64,000 nucleotides of DNA from Agelaius tricolor (taxonomy: Eukaryota > Chordata > Aves > Passeriformes > Icteridae), in assembly GCA_023055355.1 (NCBI GenBank), contig JALJCS010000022.1, positions 11,291,501 through 11,355,500 of the forward strand, in the 5' to 3' direction. Every line of letters starts with the position of its first letter. Within the stretch, counting starts at the first letter, position 1. The notes beneath the pieces were generated by a model that did not search any database, was not told the DNA's origin, and saw nothing but the letters and a program-made list of their open reading frames with translations. Below are positions 58,584-64,000 of the stretch, in pieces. Both the position numbers and the translations under genes were made by a program.

Positions 58584-58838
58584 GGAATAACACCTTAAGA
58601 TAGTTATGGAAGGAATTACAGAACCATAACACAAGGAATAACACCTTAAGATAGTTATGGAAGGAATTACAGAACCATAACACAAGGAATAACACCTTAA
58701 GATAGTTATGGAAGGAATTACAGAACCATAACACAAGGAATAATACCTTAAGATAGTTATGGAAGGAATTACAGAACCATAACATAAGGAATAACACCTT
58801 AAGATAGTTATGGAAGAAATTATAGAACCACAACACAA
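58584..58838 (+). repeat. 51-bp minisatellite, 5 copies
   Basis: Five units start with GGAATAA at 58584, 58635, 58686, 58737 and 58788. Units 1-3 are nearly identical; unit 5 is the most diverged. Each unit contains GTTATGG, fourteen bases, then CCATAAC, a perfect 7-bp inverted repeat that is broken only in unit 5 (CCACAAC). Because 51 is a multiple of three, the minus strand reads as a 17-residue peptide repeat in two frames (128 and 154 codons). The peptide is hydrophobic and unsupported by any start or splice context, so I do not call it a gene. Confidence 0.95.
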
Positions 58839-59756
58839 ACTCCATCCAGAGTGTGTGAGTACACAAACATTTCTCCTGCCACACTGTAATTAATGCAAAA
58901 CATGCTAGCATTTCATTCTTCTGATGCAACATGGGCATTATTTTTGTTGATTTGTCCAGCTGGGTTTTTGAAAGCCATGGCTTCCTGCATTCCACAACAG
59001 AAACTTTACACCCACCAAACCTGGTACCATTTCATTTTATTCTTCCTGTCTTTATTCTATTTATTTATTCAGCCAGCCAATGTGAGAGGCCATAAATCGC
59101 ACTGCTACTTAAGTCACAGGGGGAATTCCTTTAAACATAAGTAAAAACTCATAAATAACTTCCTGCAGTCAACAATGCATTCATTTTCTTCTCTGCGTTC
59201 CGACTAATCTTCCAGCTAACAAATCAAATCAAGTGCCCAAACGTAATTATTCTGTTGTGATAATCATCTCCTTGTACTCAGAGCACACCTTGGCTTATTT
59301 CTTCTCAAATTAAAACTATCAGAGAGGCTTGGGATGGTGGGAGAGAGGAGGAAAGGTTATGAGCTATTGATAAACCCAAGGTACAACAAGGAAACTCAAC
59401 TTGACCAAAGGACCAAAGTCCTGCATCTTGAGCAGAAGGTTGGCCTTTTTGTGCTAGGTTGGTAAAAAAAAAAAGTGATGCCAAATCCAATTTAGATTCA
59501 CTTTTTATTAGTATGACTCATAGTACAGTTTTCAAGGCAATGAAGTGCATGATATAAAAAAAAAAAAAGATGATTTTAGAAGCAGGACAATTCCCCTAAA
59601 CTTGCTGGAAGCAATGCAGCTACAAATAAATCCAGGAATTAATCTGTGAGTCAGTAGAAAGGCAAGAAACCTTCACAAAACATAACCACACAGGACAATG
59701 TGGGGTGAACATTTATTTAACCTTCCACGAAATTTGCAGTTTGCCCTGTGACTAGC
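58839..59756. other. AT-rich non-coding interval
   Basis: A runs at 59464-59475 and 59557-59568. 59150-59320 is repeat-free and AT-rich. No gene recognised. Confidence 0.45.
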
Positions 59757-60207
59757 CCTCAGCACTTCCAAACCTCAGCCCTTCCAAAACCTCGGCCCTT
59801 CCAAAACCTCGGCCCTTCCAAAACCTCGGCCCTTCCAAAGCCTCGGCCCTTCCAAAGCCTCGGCCCTTCCAAAGCCTCGGCCCTTCCAAAAACTCGGCCC
59901 TTCCAAAAACTCGGCCCTTCCAAAAACTCGGCCCTTCCAAAACCTCGGCCCTTCCAGAGCCTCGGCCCTTCCAAAGCCTCGGCCCTTCCAAAACCTCGGC
60001 CCTTCCAAAGCCTCGGCCCTTCCAAAGCCTCGGCCCTTCCCAAACCTCGGCCCTTCCCAAACCTCGGCCATTCCAAAGCCTCGGCCCTTCCAAAGCCTCG
60101 GCCCTTCCCAAACCTCGGCCATTCCAAAGCCTCGGCCCTTCCAAAGCCTCGGCCCTTCCCAAGCCTCGGCCCTTCCAAAACCTCGGCCCTTCCAGAGCCT
60201 CGGCCCG
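59757..60207 (+). repeat. 17-bp CpG-bearing minisatellite, about 26.5 copies
   Basis: The unit is CCTCGGCCCTTCCAAAA. From 59773 to 60198 the start CCTCRG recurs exactly every 17 bp; one 16-bp unit precedes this. Variants differ mainly in the last five bases (CAAAA, CAAAG, CCAAA, CAGAG) and in CCCTTCC versus CCATTCC, and similar variants are clustered. Nearly every unit has one CpG, so the array is a dense CpG block. Three units make 51 bp, so frames on both strands stay open for 136-191 codons as 17-residue repeats; these are artefacts. Confidence 0.96.
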
Positions 60208-61588
60208 TGCCCACCCCTCCTGCCTGCTGTGGGCAGTGACAGAGCCTGGTGGTCATTCCCACTGGGATGGAGGCCAGGGATGATGCCCCAGGGGAACAAT
60301 GCCACCCACAGCCATGGCCCCACTGCATCACCACTGGATCACAGAGTGATGGCCAGCACCAAAAGCAGGGCCAGCAGCATCAGGCTAAAAATAAACCCCC
60401 AGAAATGGACTTGCCTTGGCTGCCAGCCTCCTGAGGATGCAAAGGCACAGGAGCAACAACAGCCCTGACACCATCCGTGTGTATCCAGCACAGGGAAGGG
60501 ACAGGGCCAGAGGGGAGGGGGTAAGGGACCCAGCACAGCAGTGGAAATGCAGTGGGAGTGGGAACAGAATCCCAGCAGGTGAGGGGCAGCCTGCCCAAGC
60601 ACATCCTCATCCTCCCCAGAGCACAGCTGGGGAAGGCAGAAGCTGCCACAACCCATATGGGGATGTGATGCTGCCAGGCAGGGTCCAGGAAAGCAGAGCT
60701 GGAGGGCAGCTGGTAACCATGCTCTACATCATTTTCTTTTATTTCACTGCTTTATTGTGCCATCTTTAAACAAAACCCCCATGACAAGTTCTCCCATGCA
60801 AACACCTTTGGTAAGCCTTTGAAAATGTGCAGGTTTGAAACACAGAAACCATCAGCCAGGCCAGTCAGGCTGAGCCATTCCCAGTCAGGACATGAGCATT
60901 TCAGAGGACACCCAGGTGATTCCAAAGGCTGCAGGTGTGGGAGCCAGGGGTGCTCAGCAGGGCCCTCTCACACAGCTCCAGCAGCACCCCCTGGCCAGCC
61001 CTGTGCCTCACCAACACAGCCACACCTCAAAAACAAACACCTGGATTCCCTCATCTGACCTATGGGACTGCTTGTGTGGTACAGAGGGCAGGAAGGAGCA
61101 GCAGAGCCACTTGGAAAGTGTTGGGTTTTTTTTAATTAGCTAGTTTGGGGAAAGATGCACACAACACAGGAGACAACACTCTGGCTGGTTAAACCCTTCA
61201 GGTAAAAGGGGATTATACTGCAAACACTGATGTATCCTTCAAGCAGGACCACCACTGAGCTGCTGACAGATGATTCCCCTACACAGCACCTTTGTAAGGT
61301 GAGGAAACCCTTCCAAGCCCAGGCTGCTTGTGTGTGCTGGTGCAGGGAGGCAGGAGCAGCACAGATCCCAGAGCCTGACCCATCCCATGGGTTTCAGTGA
61401 GGGAGGGATGGTCACCAGGGCACCAGCCACAGCTCAGGAAGGGGCTGCAGTACTTCCCTCCCAGCAGACCTCACCTGAGTTTTCTGAGGGTTGTTTTCTT
61501 ACTTTGATATACTTGTTTGATGCATTTCGAGTGATATATTCCTAATTGTGTATGATGGAAAGTGATTTTTGTAGAAAAAGCTGTGATT
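60208..61588. other. Non-coding interval, no gene seen
   Basis: GC-richer sequence with short overlapping frames on both strands. No repeat family or domain recognised. Confidence 0.5.
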
Positions 61589-61718
61589 CCCAGATGAAAA
61601 TGTTCATTTAGTGGTTCAGAGGAAAAAAAACCACAAGAGATTTTACACAAGCAGAGGCTCCCTGAGCTGAGGGGGGACCAAGAACCACAGGACTCTCATC
61701 CATTTTAGACACACAGCA
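61589..61718. repeat. Duplicated segment, copy A
   Basis: CCCAGATGAAAATGTTCATT and the ~130 bp after it match the segment starting at 62791. Shared words include GTTCATTTAG, CAGAGGAAAAA, TTACACAA and TCCATTTTAGACACA. Each copy is followed by a CR1 3' end in the same orientation, so the duplicated unit includes the junction with that CR1. Confidence 0.8.
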
Positions 61719-61831
61719 CAGAATTACAGAATGGTTTGGGTTAGGAGGGGTCTAAAGATCATCTTCCAACCCCCTCCCAGGGTCAGGGACACCTTCCACT
61801 AGACCAGGTTGCTCCAAGCCCCATCCAAGCT
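61719..61831 (-). mobile_element. CR1 LINE 3' fragment (antisense)
   Basis: CAGAATTACAGAATGGTTTG, 'CAGGGACACCTTCCACTAG' and 'CCATCCAAGCTGACC'. It is joined to duplicated segment A. The equivalent CR1 at 62916 keeps only its first ~36 bp. Confidence 0.9.
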
Positions 61832-62516
61832 GACCATACTGACCATAGTCTTGGCCAGCTCATTTAACCTGATCCTCTTCAAAATGTTCTGAAACCCTCA
61901 AATAAAGACTCTTAGTGCAATAAAAAAATCTTCTATCATTTCTATCAGCAGCTTTAACTCCCTAACACTCCCTTGCACAAAGTTTACATTAGGAAAAATA
62001 ATTAAACAGCTATTGGACTGATTCTGTGCTTGCTCAGCAAGTATCAGTACCTTGGTAACTTCCTTATGACTTTACAGAGTTTCCTGTAATTCCCAGAGAA
62101 TTACCAGAGTTTCTGGGTACCCTTTCATGCAGGTTATTTCAGGGGTTTGGGACTTAGCTTGTGGCACATAAACATGGCATCACTCACACAAGCCAACACC
62201 TGCATGACTCCCTAGAGCAGATATGAAGTGCTGAGGCTGAGATTCCAAGGGATGGCCACTGAATTCACAGAAAAACATCAATTTGTGAGGGAAATGCTGT
62301 TCCAAGTGCCCTTTCCTTCTGCACCAGCCAACAGGGAAAGACATGGTGTACCAGGGGAACCCACAGCAGGGTTAGGTGGGATAGGGAAGAGACAAAGCAG
62401 AACACAAAAGGCTCTGGGGCTGGGAGCTTTTGGGGCTGCTGAGCTCTGACCTCAGTCAGAAACCTGGAGCATCCTGGTCACCCCACAGCACTGGTGGAGA
62501 TGGGGGTGATGATGAG
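61832..62516. other. Non-coding spacer
   Basis: Unique sequence; nothing recognised. Confidence 0.5.
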
Positions 62517-62736
62517 ACATTTGGATGGGATATTTGGGAGGAATTGTTCCCTGTGAGGGTGGGCAGGCCCTGGCACAGGGTGCCCAGAGCAGCTGGGGCT
62601 GCCCCTGGATCCCTGGCAGTGCCCAAGGCCAGGCTGGACACTGGGGCTGGGAGCACCTGGGACAGTGGGAGGTGTCCCTGCCATGGCAGGGATGATCTTT
62701 GAGCTCCCTTCCCTCCCAAACCATTCTGGGATTCCC
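62517..62736 (+). mobile_element. CR1 LINE 3' fragment (sense)
   Basis: About 220 bp: 'GATGGGATATTTGGGAGG', 'GGCCCTGGCACAGGGTGCCC', 'GGACAGTGGGAGGTGTCCC' and the 3' end CATTCTGGGATTCCCTGAG. It lies between the two duplicated segments and is not itself duplicated. Confidence 0.92.
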
Positions 62737-62790
62737 TGAGCCTGTGAAGCAGCAGTGACCCTGCAGTGGCCATGAGCTGTGGGGTGGCTG

Positions 62791-62951
62791 CCCCAGAAAA
62801 CGTTCATTTAGCGGCTCAGAGGAAAAAACCACCAGAGATCTTACACAAACAGAGCCTCACAGAGCTGATGGGTAGCAAGAGCCACAGGGCTCTGGTCCAT
62901 TTTAGACACAGAACACAGAATTACAGAATGGTTTGGGCTGGGAGAGGTCTT
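62791..62951. repeat. Duplicated segment, copy B, ending in a truncated CR1
   Basis: CCCCAGAAAACGTTCATTTA onward matches copy A for about 125 bp. It then continues into CAGAATTACAGAATGGTTTG (from about 62916), the antisense CR1 end, and breaks off near GAGAGGTCT at 62951. Identity by eye is about 80%, with small gaps. The copies are 1.2 kb apart in direct orientation. Confidence 0.8.
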
Positions 62952-63902
62952 GGGGAGCACAGACCTGACCTGGGGTGCCTGCCCAGCTGGCACCACACTC
63001 CTGCTGTGGGGCAGGGGTGCCTGGCAGGAGCTCAGCAGGAGAGAGGATGGAGCTCAGGACCCACTGAACACCTCAGGTTTACATGGTCTGTATCTAGCCC
63101 AACAAGAAATGTATTTTTCATGCCTTATTTTCTTCTTCTATCTGCTATTTTCAGGTCCCAAAAAAGCTACTGGACACAGAGCATCATTATGCACACCACA
63201 ACCTGAACACAGCAGGAAATTTTAACATTTCAGCTGCATGCACAAAACCCTCTAACACATGTATATTTTATTTGATTTACTGCAATACTTTTCTTCCATC
63301 TCTTGAAAGTAATTTTTCTCTAAAGCATAACTGCTTAATTGGCAAGTGTACAAAATATAATTACACTGCATACAAGTTACAATATTGCTTATGGGACTAA
63401 CACTGTTGATGCATTCTGCTTTATTTTGTGTTTAATCTCTATTAAGAGATCTGTGTGAAAATAGCAAGGTACCCTTGATCTTAAAAACATGACATGTAGT
63501 TCAGTCATTTCCTAACCAAAGCCCAAACAAATCCAATTGAAAGACAACAGAAAATTCCTGGCCTAGCATGGCACGTCCAAGCTAATAAAATTCTTACATT
63601 CTCCTCTAAAGAAAGTGCAGTCCACAGGACACTTGAAAAGAAAATCCCCAGCGTCTCCAGGCTGAGGTTTGTCACATCCATTAGAGCCTGAGAGCGATGG
63701 AAGGACGTGGCACACAGGAAAACATGGCTGTGTGTGACAGCATCAGGGGGCTTCATTACATCCCCACAAGGACCTTTGCAATCCCATCTCTTACAATGAA
63801 AGGATGAAGAATCACAGTGCCTGACTCATGCCATCAGTGCCTGGTGCTTGGCAGCAGAGCCTCTCACCTTCTGTGCCCCTGGCTCTGCCAGCCAGGCCGG
63901 TG
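62952..63902. other. Non-coding interval, no gene seen
   Basis: 63230-63480 is AT-rich and repeat-free. Short frames only; nothing recognised. Confidence 0.5.
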
Positions 63903-64000
63903 CCATTCCCAAACTGCAGGAGGATTTGCCATTCCCAAACTGGAGGATTTGCCATTCCCAAAGTGCAGGAGGATTTGCCATTCCCAAAGTGCAGGAGGAT
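63903..64000 (+). repeat. 26-bp tandem repeat running off the window end
   Basis: Units begin with CCATTCCCAAA at 63903, 63929, 63952 and 63978. Spacings are 26, 23 and 26 because unit 2 lacks three bases (CTGGAGG for CTGCAGGAGG). The fourth unit is cut by the end of the window, so the true size of the array is unknown. Confidence 0.92.

Noticed and set aside
58452..58995. Two minus-strand frames with a 17-residue hydrophobic repeat
   Set aside because: Explained by the 51-bp array. There is no start, splice or domain support, and two frames read through the same repeats.
59748..60334. Pro/Lys/Arg-rich and Gly/Arg-rich 136-191 codon frames
   Set aside because: Products of the 17-bp minisatellite (three units make 51 bp); both strands are open and the peptides are pure repeat.

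Overview
The window looks like non-coding DNA from a bird nuclear chromosome. Every part carries short, 5'-truncated copies of one retroposon whose 3' end (read on its own strand) runs through 'AGGTCCCTTCCAACCC' into an ATTCTRTGATTC-type tail. This is the avian/reptilian CR1 LINE. Two solo retroviral LTRs resemble families I associate with songbirds, so a passerine is my best guess (inference). I see no mammalian-type SINEs, no tRNA or rRNA gene, and no operon-like or compact gene layout.

No protein-coding gene can be supported. Open frames are short, or lie inside tandem repeats whose period is not a multiple of three, or sit in GC- or C-rich stretches where several frames are open together. 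No recognisable domain was found on either strand. The window is most likely an intergenic desert or the inside of a very large intron.

Layout. 0-15 kb: mostly unique sequence, with CR1 copies near 0, 8, 10.4, 12.7 and 14.2 kb, a CR1 3' end amplified four-fold at 8.0-8.24 kb, a degenerate ~87-bp repeat at 6.9-7.1 kb, and a CpG-dense patch at 11.9-12.3 kb. 15-36 kb: a probable hAT-type DNA transposon relic at 15.83-16.01 kb, scattered CR1 copies, a second CpG-dense patch at 28.6-28.9 kb, and AT-rich homeodomain-motif stretches that look like conserved regulatory DNA (for example 32.6-33.1 kb). 36-38 kb: a 107-bp near-perfect inverted repeat (36.24-36.34 kb), then a 15-copy 38-bp minisatellite (36.76-37.31 kb), then two CR1 copies pointing at each other. 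38-50 kb: AT-rich candidate regulatory sequence with CR1 copies and one sense-strand solo LTR (44.35-44.76 kb). 50-64 kb: rich in minisatellites (70-, 14-, 51-, 17- and 26-bp units), with an antisense solo LTR at 54.2-54.7 kb that contains one unit of the 70-bp minisatellite found 3 kb away, a short inverted pair at 54.84/55.73 kb, and a ~160-bp duplication at 61.6/62.8 kb.

The best candidates for something undescribed are the 107-bp hairpin at 36237-36343 (pre-miRNA-like or a palindromic MITE), the sharing of a minisatellite unit between the array at 51 kb and the LTR at 54.3 kb, and the two minisatellites whose every unit carries its own inverted repeat. All calls come from reading the sequence by eye; no alignment, folding or database search was run.
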